A DNA stretch of 30,942 nt from Paenibacillus sp. oral taxon 786 str. D14 (lineage in GTDB: Bacteria; Bacillota; Bacilli; Paenibacillales; Paenibacillaceae): the NCBI RefSeq assembly GCF_000159955.1, contig NZ_GG695997.1, positions 1-30,942 on the forward strand, in the 5' to 3' direction. Of the stretch, positions 1 through 7,137 are shown one piece after another. A program made the position numbers and the translations under genes. Below the pieces are notes generated by a model that searched no databases, was not told the origin of the DNA, and was given only the letters and a program-made list of their open reading frames with translations. The number at the start of each line of letters is the position of its first letter. Positions within the stretch are counted from its first letter, which is position 1.

Positions 1-24
1 CCGGTCGGGACACCTCCCAACCGG
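1..24 (-). terminator. Probable intrinsic terminator stem at the window edge
   Basis: Read on the minus strand, the ten bases CCGGTTGGGA can pair with TCCCGACCGG around a GGTG loop (one G-T wobble). It lies just past the stop of the methyltransferase gene. The expected U-run would be outside the window, so this is only a likely terminator. Confidence 0.5.
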
Positions 25-31
25 TTCAATT

Positions 32-1213
32 TCAGTTGCTCTTTGCCGCCTCCGGCAGCAAATCGCGGCAAGCGCGCTCCAGGTACGGATCGGCGCTTAA
101 GAAATCGCGGAACGCCGTATACTCCCGCCAGAGCTGCGAAACGTTCCCTCCGCCCGATTTCACGGCGCGGATCAAAATGTTTTTCGGCGTATGCTCCATA
201 TCGATGAACTCCAGCAGCTGCGTTTTGTAGCCCATCACGTCCAGCAGCTTGGCCCGAATCGCATCGGTCGCCAATGCGGAGAAGCGCTCCTTCAGGATGC
301 CATGTCCCAGCAGCGGCTGCAGCACCTCGCTTTGCACCTGGTTAAACAGCTCATGCTGACAGCAAGGCACGGACAGGATGACCGACGCACCCCAGCGCAC
401 CGCTTTCTCTAGCGCCGCATCCGTCGCCGTGTCGCAGGCGTGGAGCGTTACAACCATATCCACCGCGCTCAGCTCGTCATAGTCGGCGATGTCGCCAACA
501 AGAAACCGCAGGTCGTCATACTGCAGTTTGCGCGCTAACCCGCTGCAGTGCTCGATGACGTCGGCTTTGAGATCCATCCCGATCACGTTCAGCTTTCTTT
601 GCTGCTGTACGGCCAAATAGTGATACAGCGCAAACGTCAAATAGGATTTGCCGCAACCGAAATCGACGATCGTCAGCGGCCGGCCCGTCGGCAAATGAGG
701 AAGGACGTCCTCAACCATTTCGAGGAAACGGTTGATTTGCTTGAACTTATCGTACTTTTTGGCAAGCACCTTGCCTTCCCCGTTCATGATCCCCAGCTCC
801 ACCAAAAACGGAACCGGCGTTCCTTCCTCCAGCACATATTGCTTCTTCCGATTATGGGTCAGCGTCCCCAGCGGTTTGCGTGACGGTGCTTTTTTCAGAA
901 TCGTGACCTTGAACTTCTTGCTGATCAAGACCTGATAATCGGCCTCCGCCGTGCATAGCAATCCTTGCCGGAACGTCTCCTCAAACAGCTTTGTCAGCTC
1001 GTCCGCAAATGCCGCGGCCGGGATATTTTGATGCAACACCTTGTTTGGGTAGTGGTAGGCAAATTGATAGTGTAAGCTCTTTTTGATTTCGACCGGCTTG
1101 ATTTGGACTTTGGTGTATTCCGTCTCCCCCGGTCTGCGGCGGCCGCTGATCGTTGCCGTGATCAGACTGCCCTTCTCCGCCAGTTCGTTTGCGAGTTTGC
1201 GCAGTGATTCCAT
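32..1213 (-). CDS. Class I SAM-dependent methyltransferase (Methyltransf_32-like)
   Basis: The 393-residue protein has a C-terminal Rossmann methyltransferase domain. The SAM-binding glycine motif VDFGCGKSYLTF is at residues 183-194, an acidic strand end (GMD) near 212-214, and a second conserved block VTLHACDTATD at 255-265, followed by VPCCQHEL at 282-289. This HACDTATD/PCCQHE pairing is what I recall from the Methyltransf_32 (PF13679) family, whose substrates in bacteria are mostly undefined; RNA or protein are both possible. The N-terminal 170 residues are a separate region without a motif I recognise. The ATG has only a distant AAAGG upstream, so translation may be weak or coupled. The upstream gene on the same strand ends 45 bases away, so the two may be cotranscribed. 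Family assignment is fairly sure, substrate unknown. Confidence 0.85.
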   Translation of the reverse strand: MESLRKLANELAEKGSLITATISGRRRPGETEYTKVQIKPVEIKKSLHYQFAYHYPNKVLHQNIPAAAFADELTKLFEETFRQGLLCTAEADYQVLISKKFKVTILKKAPSRKPLGTLTHNRKKQYVLEEGTPVPFLVELGIMNGEGKVLAKKYDKFKQINRFLEMVEDVLPHLPTGRPLTIVDFGCGKSYLTFALYHYLAVQQQRKLNVIGMDLKADVIEHCSGLARKLQYDDLRFLVGDIADYDELSAVDMVVTLHACDTATDAALEKAVRWGASVILSVPCCQHELFNQVQSEVLQPLLGHGILKERFSALATDAIRAKLLDVMGYKTQLLEFIDMEHTPKNILIRAVKSGGGNVSQLWREYTAFRDFLSADPYLERACRDLLPEAAKSN

Positions 1214-1258
1214 GTTTGATTAACAGCTGCCTTTCTGCATATTAGTCATTCCGTTTGT

Positions 1259-1906
1259 TCAAAACCGGGCCTCCACGTCGGCAAGCCCCTCCTCAACTTC
1301 CTCAGTCGGCAAGCCCCCAGCCGCAAGCGTATCCCGCGGAAGCGCGAGCAATCGCTGGTAAAACTCCACCGCGTCTTCTTTGGTGGCATGGCCTTCCTCC
1401 AGCAAGCGGTAGAGTGCATTTTCCGCCTGGTCGTAGCGGCCTTCACCTTCTTCCCATTGCAACACCAGCCATTCGGTGTCCGGCGGAAGACGGTAGGGCT
1501 TTAACAGCGATTGCAGCTCAGCAATAGCCGCGGGCAGATCCCAAAGGGAGCGGTCCGCACCATGCAGCGCAGCGGTCAAGTAAAGATGAAGCGACTTGAT
1601 CCAACGCTTTGCCGCTTCGTCCGGCTCTCCAGAGCTCTCGTACACGTCGCCCTCTTCTTTGAGCAGACGGGACAGACTTTGGAGCTTGTCCGCCTCGATT
1701 TCTCCGCCGCTTTGAAACAGGCGTACGATGTCTTTAGCGGGCAAGTTCTCCAGCAGCTGGGAGCTCAAGCGAAACTGCCCTTTAAACAGCTCGTCGAGCG
1801 TCCATAACGCTTCGATCTTCTTTTTCTGCTGTTTGAGCATAAACACTTTTCCCAGCATTTCCGTCATTTCTTCGATCATCTTCATCAGGTAATCTCTTCG
1901 CAGCAC
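1259..1906 (-). CDS. DUF6483-like cytosolic protein
   Basis: A 215-residue, largely helical and charged protein with no signal peptide or membrane segment. It begins VLRRDYLMKMIEEMTEML when read from a GTG start at 1904-1906. That start is chosen because AGGAGG sits seven bases upstream, whereas the longer TTG-initiated frame at 1936 has no ribosome site. The N-terminal RRDYLMKMIEEMTE stretch, the LDELF segment and the later ADRSLWDLPAAIAELQSLL stretch match what I remember of the uncharacterised family called DUF6483 in Paenibacillus and relatives. Helix-helix repeats in the C-terminal half resemble TPR-type packing (YDQAENALYRLLEEG), but I cannot confirm that. No function is known. It precedes the methyltransferase gene on the same strand by 45 bases, and the hydrolase gene upstream is separated by its own terminator. 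Confidence 0.75.
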   Translation of the reverse strand: MLRRDYLMKMIEEMTEMLGKVFMLKQQKKKIEALWTLDELFKGQFRLSSQLLENLPAKDIVRLFQSGGEIEADKLQSLSRLLKEEGDVYESSGEPDEAAKRWIKSLHLYLTAALHGADRSLWDLPAAIAELQSLLKPYRLPPDTEWLVLQWEEGEGRYDQAENALYRLLEEGHATKEDAVEFYQRLLALPRDTLAAGGLPTEEVEEGLADVEARF

Positions 1907-1965
1907 GGACACTCCTCCTCTCGTCCCTAAGTTCAAGGCTGGCTTCCCGCCAATTCAAAAAAAGC

Positions 1966-1999
1966 CGTAAAACCGGAGTTTCCCATGAAATCTCCGGTT
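1966..1999 (-). terminator. Intrinsic terminator of the alpha/beta hydrolase gene
   Basis: AACCGGAG (1971-1978) pairs perfectly with CTCCGGTT (1992-1999), and the inner TTT/AAA extends the stem. On the minus strand the stem is followed by TTTT and, a few bases on, a second T-run. It lies about 60 bases past the hydrolase stop. Confidence 0.8.
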
Positions 2000-2057
2000 C
2001 CTTGGCCTCGGTTCGACTAGCTGATTCTTGCGAAACATTGTTTAGACTTGCTAGGTT

Positions 2058-2864
2058 TTACACTTCTACGGTCTTTCCCGTGACGCTGCGCATAAAATCG
2101 GCGATGACGGCTGTGAGCTGCTCCGGCGCTTCGTACATGCTCATGTGGCCCGCGCCTTTGATGACCGCCTTTGTGACGTTGGGTCCTTCGGTCGTAAACA
2201 GCCGCGCCATCGGTACGACGGTATCGTTTTCACCTGCGACCAGCAGCAGCGGTAGCGCTGTCGATTCCATCACGTCTCGGCGGTCAGGCCGCTCGCGCAT
2301 CGCCAGCGCGGCTCCCGTTGCCCCTTGAGGCGGCGTCTTGTAGCCAATCTCCTTCACGCGATCCACTTCAGCTCCAAGTTTGCTGACATTGTCCGGTGCA
2401 AACAACCCCGGCACGAGCCCATCTACAAAGTGGGTGATGCCTTCGGACCGAATGCGGGAAACCGCCTGAAGCCGTTTCTCCTTGGCTTCCTCACTGTCCG
2501 GATAGCCGGTTGAATGGATCAGACCAAAGGCATTTAACCGATCTGCATACCGCTGAGCCAACGATAGGGCAGTGTAGCCTCCCATCGAATGACCAAGCAG
2601 CGTGTACTTGGTGATGCCCAATGCCTCCATCAGACCTGCGACATCGTCCGCCATTTGATCGATCGTATACGCGCCGACTGGCGCAGTTGTGGCCCCGTGG
2701 CCCCGAAGATCGGGGGCGATGACCTGATATTGTTCGGCAAGCAGCGGCTGAACCTTCTCCCAGTAAGCGGAGCTGCCGCAAAAACCGTGCAGCAAAACTA
2801 CTGTTTCGCCCTGTCCTTGTTGTTCATAGGCGATCGTTGTTCCGTTAACTGTTACTTTGTCCAT
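2058..2864 (-). CDS. Alpha/beta-fold hydrolase
   Basis: A typical 268-residue single-domain alpha/beta hydrolase. Numbered from an upstream in-frame ATG at 2882, the oxyanion-hole motif HGF is at 32-34, the nucleophile elbow GHSMGG carries Ser99, the acid is Asp220 in AGENDTVVP and the base is His246 in GAGHMSMYE. The complete triad argues for an active esterase, lipase-like or C-C hydrolase; the substrate cannot be read from sequence. There is no signal peptide, so the enzyme is cytosolic. I place the start at the second ATG (2862-2864), giving MDKVTVNGTTIAYE, which matches usual family N-termini and has a weak GTGGG seven bases upstream. The ATG at 2882 would add six residues. It appears monocistronic, with a repeat element upstream and a terminator downstream. 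Confidence 0.88.
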   Translation of the reverse strand: MDKVTVNGTTIAYEQQGQGETVVLLHGFCGSSAYWEKVQPLLAEQYQVIAPDLRGHGATTAPVGAYTIDQMADDVAGLMEALGITKYTLLGHSMGGYTALSLAQRYADRLNAFGLIHSTGYPDSEEAKEKRLQAVSRIRSEGITHFVDGLVPGLFAPDNVSKLGAEVDRVKEIGYKTPPQGATGAALAMRERPDRRDVMESTALPLLLVAGENDTVVPMARLFTTEGPNVTKAVIKGAGHMSMYEAPEQLTAVIADFMRSVTGKTVEV

Positions 2865-2895
2865 TACGCTACCCACTTTCATCTCAATTTTTAGA

Positions 2896-3108
2896 GGTTG
2901 TTCAAAAAGTTATCTTTGGATCACGATGTAAACCATGAAACGCATTCGACATCGAATCTTGAATTCAGCCGGTCGCTCCGTTGCTCACTTAGATTCTATC
3001 TACGCTCCGCTACTCACTCCCTAGCTTCATCCAACCTTCTCGGTACTCCAAACCTAACTTTTTGAACTCTTATTTGAACTGGTTGTTCAAAAAGTCATCT
3101 TCGGATCC
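2896..3108. repeat. Composite MITE-like intergenic inverted repeat
   Basis: GTTCAAAAAGTTA at 2900-2912 has an exact inverted copy at 3055-3067, and the similarity continues inward through TTTGGA with two-base mismatches, giving imperfect ends of about 25 bases around a 168-base element. A second direct copy of the left end (GGTTGTTCAAAAAGT, 3081-3095, continuing as CATCTTCGGATCC) follows, so 3057-3067 and 3085-3095 also form an 11-base palindrome. Inside, CGCTCCGnnnCTCACT occurs twice (about 2973-2989 and 3003-3018). No protein is encoded. The layout suggests a non-autonomous mobile element or its remnants. Confidence 0.65.
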
Positions 3109-3114
3109 AACCCT

Positions 3115-3642
3115 TCACCGAAATGCCGATGCCGCAGCGCCCGCGATTTCATCGGCCATTTGCATGACCTTGTATAGCGAGGTCATCTGCAGCGTCCAAT
3201 AGGGCTTGGGGCCGTTGACGTTAACGACTGCGGCAATGCTGTAATGCCCGACCTCCGGCAAGCTGGCCCCGACGGATTGAGCCGGTTGCAAAGGCTGGCT
3301 GGACACGAGGTACGTTCCCACGGAATCGGCCATGCCCAGGCAGGCATCGATGGCGATGATCACGCGGCCCTCGGGGATTTCGGCCATGCGCCTCTCCAGA
3401 TTGGTGGCGTCACACGGCTCGCGGAGCGTCCCGATGACGTGCTCAAATCCCAGCTCGGTCAGCTTCGTTCCCACCAACGGCCCCAGTGCGTCTCCCGTCG
3501 ACCGGTCCGTACCGATGCATAGAAAGGTAACGTCCTCACGAAGATGCCGGGCACGAATGTCTGCAAAAAAAGCCGCCAGCTCCCCGCCGTTCAGCTTCCT
3601 CCGGTTTACTCCCGCTGCCGGCCATTCCTTCTGTTCCTGCAT
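3115..3642 (-). CDS. yyaC: Sporulation protein YyaC (DUF1256), putative spore protease fold
   Basis: The 175-residue protein contains GTDRSTGDALGPLVG at residues 44-58 and IIAIDACLGMADSVG near 95-110. These are the hallmark segments of the YyaC/DUF1256 family, which shares its fold with hydrogenase-maturation and GPR-type spore proteases. B. subtilis YyaC is a sporulation-associated protein of unclear substrate. The segment VGHYSIAAVVNVNG near 140 is also typical. The ATG at 3640-3642 is preceded by GGGAGG at a long spacing of about 12 bases, so the start is plausible but not certain. The gene is monocistronic, divergent from the YfkK-like gene, with the inverted repeat element immediately downstream of its stop. 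Its presence supports an endospore-former. Confidence 0.9.
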   Translation of the reverse strand: MQEQKEWPAAGVNRRKLNGGELAAFFADIRARHLREDVTFLCIGTDRSTGDALGPLVGTKLTELGFEHVIGTLREPCDATNLERRMAEIPEGRVIIAIDACLGMADSVGTYLVSSQPLQPAQSVGASLPEVGHYSIAAVVNVNGPKPYWTLQMTSLYKVMQMADEIAGAAASAFR

Positions 3643-3712
3643 GACCTAGACACGCTCCCTCCCGGTATTTCGTAACCTGATTGTAACGCATTCGGACGCC
3701 GGACCGCAAAAT

Positions 3713-3741
3713 TTCATGAACCGCTTCCCTCGTGGTACAAT
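3713..3741 (+). promoter_or_regulatory. Candidate sigma-A promoter for the yfkK homologue
   Basis: A TACAAT -10 box at 3736-3741 (five of six consensus bases) lies 17 bases after a weak -35, TTCATG, at 3713-3718. The predicted transcript begins about 30 bases before the start codon. Confidence 0.45.
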
Positions 3742-3776
3742 AGCTAATAACCCATAAATCGGAAGGATGAAAACTT

Positions 3777-4004
3777 ATGGATCTATCCATCAAGAGCAAG
3801 GAAAATATCGAGTTCATGATCGAAGCGATCAAAAGCAAGTTGAAAATGGCCTCCGCAGCGGCGATGTCGGCGTCCGCATTCCACGTTAACCAATATGATG
3901 ATATCCGCGATGTTTATGACATCGTCATGAGCAAAGAGCGGCTTAGCATCTCCGAAGTTGAAGCGCTCGCCCAAGAGCTGGGGAGACTGCGGAATAAAGC
4001 CTAA
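3777..4004 (+). CDS. yfkK: UPF0435 (DUF1128) family protein, YfkK homologue
   Basis: A 75-residue soluble protein closely following the B. subtilis YfkK pattern: MDLSIKSKENIEFMIEAIK at the N-terminus, YDDIRDVYDIVMSKERLS in the middle and ELGRLRNKA at the end. Length and all conserved blocks match the UPF0435 family (about 70-75 residues). The function of the family is unknown. The ATG is preceded by GGAAGG at about ten bases and a candidate promoter upstream. It is a single-gene transcription unit, convergent with the asparaginase gene; only 24 bases separate the two stops and I see no clear terminator between them. Confidence 0.92.
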   Translation: MDLSIKSKENIEFMIEAIKSKLKMASAAAMSASAFHVNQYDDIRDVYDIVMSKERLSISEVEALAQELGRLRNKA

Positions 4005-4028
4005 CCGGCAAGCTGCTCTAAGTCAGAG

Positions 4029-5039
4029 TTAGCGTTCCAGCTGAAACGCGATTTCGGCTTGCCCTACTTCCCAGCCCTCATCGTTCTTGATCGAAGACGG
4101 GAATGCTTCGCGGAGCTTCTGCAGCGTTCCCTCGTTTTCGTATCCGAGCTGCTCCAGCACGGATAAAGCGATCATTCCCCACTCCTCCTCGGAGCCGTCC
4201 TGAATTTTAAACGTGATCCCTAGGCGCTCGCGGCGCAGAGCAAACGCATAAACCCCTTTAAAACCGCCTTTGGCCACGATATTCGGATCGCCCAGCAGGA
4301 TCGAATCGATCCGCCCGGTGCCGGCAACCAGCAAGGGTTGGCGGTTCATAGCGCCGGTAATGACTCTGACCGCCTCAGCGGTAGCCGAATCCTCGATCAA
4401 ATCCGGACATGCCAGCTTCAAATAGGCGGAAGCCAAAGCGGATAACGGGAGGGCGAAAACAGGAAAACCGCAGCCATCCGTCCCCAGCGAAATCTGCGCT
4501 TCCGGAATCCCCGCCAAGCCGGCCAGCGTCACCAAGATTTCCTTCTGAACCGGATGCTCCGGATGATTATAGCTTTCCAGCGGGTATCCTTTCATTTTGC
4601 AATAGGCGAGAACGCCTAAATGTTTGCCCGAGCAATTATGGTAGATTCGACGGTACGTTCCGCCTTGTCGAAGCAGCTGTTCCTTGGCGACCCGATCCAG
4701 TGGCAGGCTGGGGGCGCATACGAGCCGTTCTTCCGTAAGCCCCGTCTTCTCCAGCAGTCGATTGAGCGTCTCGACGTGGATCTCCTCGGCCCGATGCGAA
4801 GCGGCCATGATGGCAATCTCCTCGTCCGTTAGACCATAAGCCTCCTTCATCCCGGCGCGAATCCCCGGAATCGCCTGAATCGGCTTGGCCGCAGAGCGGG
4901 TAAATACGGTGGCTCGGGGATTCCCTGCCTGCCCCACAATGTTCCCTTGTTCATCAACGACGCAAATATGACCATAGTGGGCGCATTCCAGCAGCCCCCC
5001 GCGATATTCATTAACCAGCAAAGCTTCGTTATAGTTCAT
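4029..5039 (-). CDS. Asparaginase II family protein (PF06089)
   Basis: The 336-residue protein carries the PF06089 pattern throughout: VNEYRGGLLECAHYGHICVVD at the start, FTRSAAKPIQAIP, MAASHRAEEIHVETL, YHNCSGKHLGVLAYC and LGTDGCGFPVFALPL. Members resemble the L-asparaginase of Rhizobium etli, which hydrolyses asparagine to aspartate and ammonia and is unrelated to the E. coli enzymes. Ser, Lys and Cys residues in SAAKP and CSGKH are the likely catalytic centre in that fold. The start is the ATG at 5037-5039, because AAGGAG lies ten bases upstream; a longer frame from 5078 lacks a ribosome site. There is no signal peptide, so it is cytosolic. It stands alone between the YfkK homologue and a small acidic gene. 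Biochemical activity is inferred from the family. Confidence 0.88.
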   Translation of the reverse strand: MNYNEALLVNEYRGGLLECAHYGHICVVDEQGNIVGQAGNPRATVFTRSAAKPIQAIPGIRAGMKEAYGLTDEEIAIMAASHRAEEIHVETLNRLLEKTGLTEERLVCAPSLPLDRVAKEQLLRQGGTYRRIYHNCSGKHLGVLAYCKMKGYPLESYNHPEHPVQKEILVTLAGLAGIPEAQISLGTDGCGFPVFALPLSALASAYLKLACPDLIEDSATAEAVRVITGAMNRQPLLVAGTGRIDSILLGDPNIVAKGGFKGVYAFALRRERLGITFKIQDGSEEEWGMIALSVLEQLGYENEGTLQKLREAFPSSIKNDEGWEVGQAEIAFQLER

Positions 5040-5226
5040 CTCATGTTCTCTCCTTAACCTGATCCATTCCCTGCTCATTTTGCTCCATTCCTACACAGTA
5101 TAGTACTTTGGAAGCCCGCTGGCTATAGAACGTCCTGCAAGAATCAAGAGAGCGCCAGGTATACGATATATGGCCGTTTGTGCAAACTATTTACGGTTTC
5201 ATACGAGAACAAAGGAGGAATCGTCC

Positions 5227-5445
5227 ATGACCCAACCCGAGGACCTGCAGGAGCAGTATGTCGCGGGGCAAATCCGTGCTGCCCAAGCCGGCGCATATCC
5301 CGAGCATAAAGATATCGAAGAAGCGGAGAACGGATCCATGGTGAATGACATGGAGGATTTGATTCAGTTGGGAGAAGACATGGAGGCGATGCAAACGAAC
5401 CGGGAAGACAAGAAGGACGGCTTGCTGCCCGATCCCGGGCAATAG
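5227..5445 (+). CDS. Small acidic hypothetical protein
   Basis: A 72-residue, strongly acidic, soluble protein rich in Glu, Asp, Gln and Met (for example DIEEAENGSMVNDMEDLIQL). I do not recognise a family. The start is the ATG at 5227 because AAAGGAGG lies eight bases upstream; the longer frame from 5170 has no ribosome site. The C-terminus is polar and probably disordered. It is convergent with the sigB operon, and the terminator of that operon lies directly after its stop. The 190-base region upstream, shared with the asparaginase gene, holds no promoter I can call with confidence. A real gene is likely from the ribosome site and codon pattern, but no function can be assigned. Confidence 0.7.
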   Translation: MTQPEDLQEQYVAGQIRAAQAGAYPEHKDIEEAENGSMVNDMEDLIQLGEDMEAMQTNREDKKDGLLPDPGQ

Positions 5446-5453
5446 ACATAACC

Positions 5454-5487
5454 AAAAAAAGCGCTGCCCCCAATCCCCAGGCAACGC
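5454..5487 (-). terminator. Intrinsic terminator of the rsbV-rsbW-sigB operon
   Basis: On the minus strand GCGTTGCC (5480-5487) pairs with GGCAGCGC (5461-5468) with one G-U wobble, followed directly by seven T residues (5454-5460). It begins three bases past the sigB stop. Confidence 0.85.
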
Positions 5488-5489
5488 AT

Positions 5490-6263
5490 TTAAGTGGTGT
5501 TCATATGATTCATGATTTGCTTCAGCCGTTCGGTCGCTCGCTTCTGAATGCGGGATACACTCATCTGAGAGATGCCCAGCTTCCGGGCAATGGCCCTTTG
5601 GGATTGCCCCTCCTGATAGGCCATCAGCAAAACCTGCTGCTCTTGCGCCTTCAATTGTCCCAGCGCTTGTTGCAAATCCATCCGGTTCTCAAGCGCATCG
5701 TAATCATCTGCATCCGCGCTGATCACTTCGCCCAGCGTTACGGCGCTTTCATCCGGTGATAAGGGCGAATCCAGGGACACGTAATGATAACAATCCCGGC
5801 CGGCCAGCACCTCAACCGTTTCTTCAACCGAGAGCTCCAGATACTCCGCGATCTCCTGCACATTGGGAGATCGCTCCAGCTTCAGCGTCAGCTCATCGAT
5901 CGCCTGCTGAACCAGCGCTCCCTTTTCCTTAATTCGCCGCGGCACTTGAATATACCAAGACTTGTCACGCAAATAATTTTTCATATGCCCGATCATACTC
6001 TTCATCGCATACGGTTCAAACGGAATACCCAGATCGCTGTCATACTGCTGCAGCAAACGAACCAATGCCATTTCGCCCACCTGGTACAGGTCTTCGTACA
6101 AATCCGGCCGATTTCGGGCGATTTTGCCGGCGGCCATTTTGACCATCGAATCGTATTTCTGGATTAACTGCGTGGCGATCTCATTGTCCCTGGTTTGCTG
6201 GTACTGCTGAATGAGGCGGGTAGATTCCTGAAATGACGCTTGGGGAGCCGCACGATCAGTCAT
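5490..6263 (-). CDS. sigB: RNA polymerase sigma factor SigB (group 3 sigma-70)
   Basis: The 257-residue protein has the order and size of the SigB/SigF/SigG subfamily. Region 2 covers roughly residues 35-105 (YEDLYQVGEMALVRLLQQYD then FEPYAMKSMIGHMKNYLRDK), region 3 follows to about 170, and the region 4 helix-turn-helix is near the end (QSQRAIARKLGISQMSVSRI). It would direct RNA polymerase to general-stress promoters and be held inactive by RsbW. The start overlaps the end of rsbW by four bases (ATGA), indicating translational coupling. Gene order rsbV-rsbW-sigB matches the Bacillus operon. No rsbX gene follows; a terminator ends the operon immediately. Assignment as SigB rather than a sporulation sigma rests on the adjacent RsbV/RsbW pair and the PP2C gene. 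Confidence 0.93.
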   Translation of the reverse strand: MTDRAAPQASFQESTRLIQQYQQTRDNEIATQLIQKYDSMVKMAAGKIARNRPDLYEDLYQVGEMALVRLLQQYDSDLGIPFEPYAMKSMIGHMKNYLRDKSWYIQVPRRIKEKGALVQQAIDELTLKLERSPNVQEIAEYLELSVEETVEVLAGRDCYHYVSLDSPLSPDESAVTLGEVISADADDYDALENRMDLQQALGQLKAQEQQVLLMAYQEGQSQRAIARKLGISQMSVSRIQKRATERLKQIMNHMNTT

Positions 6264-6709
6264 ACCTTCTCCTCACTCCTCTGGAGTCGGCGGACCATCG
6301 TCACCCTCGTTCCTTTTCCGGATTGCGTTTCCACGCGGACGTCGTCCATGAGCGCCTGCATCAGATAGAAGCCTAATCCGCCAATCGGAGCCTCACTCAA
6401 CTCTTTTTCGTGCAGAGTCACGCCTCCAGCCTGTCGCCACGGTTTAAAGCTCTCCCCTTCATCTTTGACCGTAATCGACAAAGCATCGGTTAAGATCTCA
6501 AACGTGATCTCCATTTTGCCGGCATCCTGCTTGTACGCATATAACACGGTATTGTTGCATGCTTCGGATACCGCCACCTTCATGTCTTCGATTTCCTCAT
6601 ACGAAAATCCCATTTTCGATGCGATACCGTAAAGATTCAGCCTTACAATATCCACATATTCGGCTGTCGCCGGAAGGCTGATGACAATTCTCTCTGTTTC
6701 CTCTACCAT
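6260..6709 (-). CDS. rsbW: Anti-sigma-B factor and serine kinase RsbW
   Basis: A 149-residue GHKL-type ATPase. The N-box lies in VSEACNNTVLYAYK (Glu49, Asn53), the G1 box is KDEGESF (Asp83, Gly85) and the G2 region is PIGGLGFYLM (110-116). These are the ATP-binding features of RsbW/SpoIIAB, which bind the sigma factor and also phosphorylate the antagonist RsbV on a serine. Length equals that of typical RsbW (about 145-160). It lies 18 bases after rsbV and overlaps sigB by four bases, as expected when stoichiometry between inhibitor and sigma must be controlled. All key residues are present, so a functional partner switch is likely. Confidence 0.94.
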   Translation of the reverse strand: MVEETERIVISLPATAEYVDIVRLNLYGIASKMGFSYEEIEDMKVAVSEACNNTVLYAYKQDAGKMEITFEILTDALSITVKDEGESFKPWRQAGGVTLHEKELSEAPIGGLGFYLMQALMDDVRVETQSGKGTRVTMVRRLQRSEEKV

Positions 6710-6727
6710 TAAGACTCGATCCTTTCC

Positions 6728-7066
6728 TTATTGGGAGTTCTTCTGCTCCGCGAAAAACTTAGCGATCCCAGTCATTTCAAACAGCTTCCGGATATGGTCC
6801 GGTACTTCCTGCACGTAAAAACTCGAGTTCATCCCTTGCCTAGCCTTTAAGATGGACAGAAAAATTCCGATTCCGGTGCTGTCGATGTATTTCAATTCCT
6901 TCAGATTCAGGACTAAATCCGCGTCATCGATGCCAACCAGCGGGTCCATCACCTTACGGAAGTCTGGCGCTGCAGACAAGTCCAGCTCACCGCGCAGCGA
7001 TACGGTACAAACTCCGTTTTCCCGTTGTGTTGTGGTGGAAAATTTCAAACTTTTTCTTGTATTCAT
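6728..7066 (-). CDS. rsbV: Anti-anti-sigma factor RsbV (STAS domain)
   Basis: A 112-residue single STAS domain. The conserved phosphorylation segment LKYIDSTGIGIFLSI places the target serine at Ser63, equivalent by family alignment to Ser56 of B. subtilis RsbV. The LRGELDLSAAPDFRKVMDPL block at 24-43 is typical. Dephosphorylated RsbV binds RsbW and frees SigB; RsbW phosphorylates and inactivates it, and the PP2C enzyme upstream is the presumed phosphatase. The ATG is preceded by GGGAGAG. A SigB-like promoter lies just upstream, between this gene and the PP2C gene, which would allow autoregulated expression of rsbV-rsbW-sigB separately from the phosphatase. Confidence 0.94.
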   Translation of the reverse strand: MNTRKSLKFSTTTQRENGVCTVSLRGELDLSAAPDFRKVMDPLVGIDDADLVLNLKELKYIDSTGIGIFLSILKARQGMNSSFYVQEVPDHIRKLFEMTGIAKFFAEQKNSQ

Positions 7067-7104
7067 GAAATACTCTCCCTGGAATAGGTTTTCTTAATAC
7101 AACA

Positions 7105-7130
7105 TAACCCAGCTTGTCCACTGCTGAATC
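7105..7130 (-). promoter_or_regulatory. Candidate SigB-type promoter upstream of rsbV
   Basis: On the minus strand GATTCA (7125-7130), 14 bases, then GGGTTA (7105-7110) each match four of six positions of the B. subtilis SigB consensus GTTTAA and GGGTAT at an allowed spacing. The position in front of rsbV is where autoregulatory SigB promoters lie in Bacillus. A sigma-A alternative (TGGACA, 15 bases, TATTAA) overlaps it. Confidence 0.4.
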
Positions 7131-7137
7131 AAGGGGA

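Noticed and set aside
2896..3108. An insertion sequence with transposase
   Set aside because: The element has inverted ends but only about 170-210 bases and no coding capacity, so only a non-autonomous repeat is supported.
5490..7066. The operon as spoIIAA-spoIIAB-sigF
   Set aside because: The order antagonist-kinase-sigma is shared, but the adjacent receiver-PP2C phosphatase and the RsbV- and SigB-like sequences favour the general-stress module.
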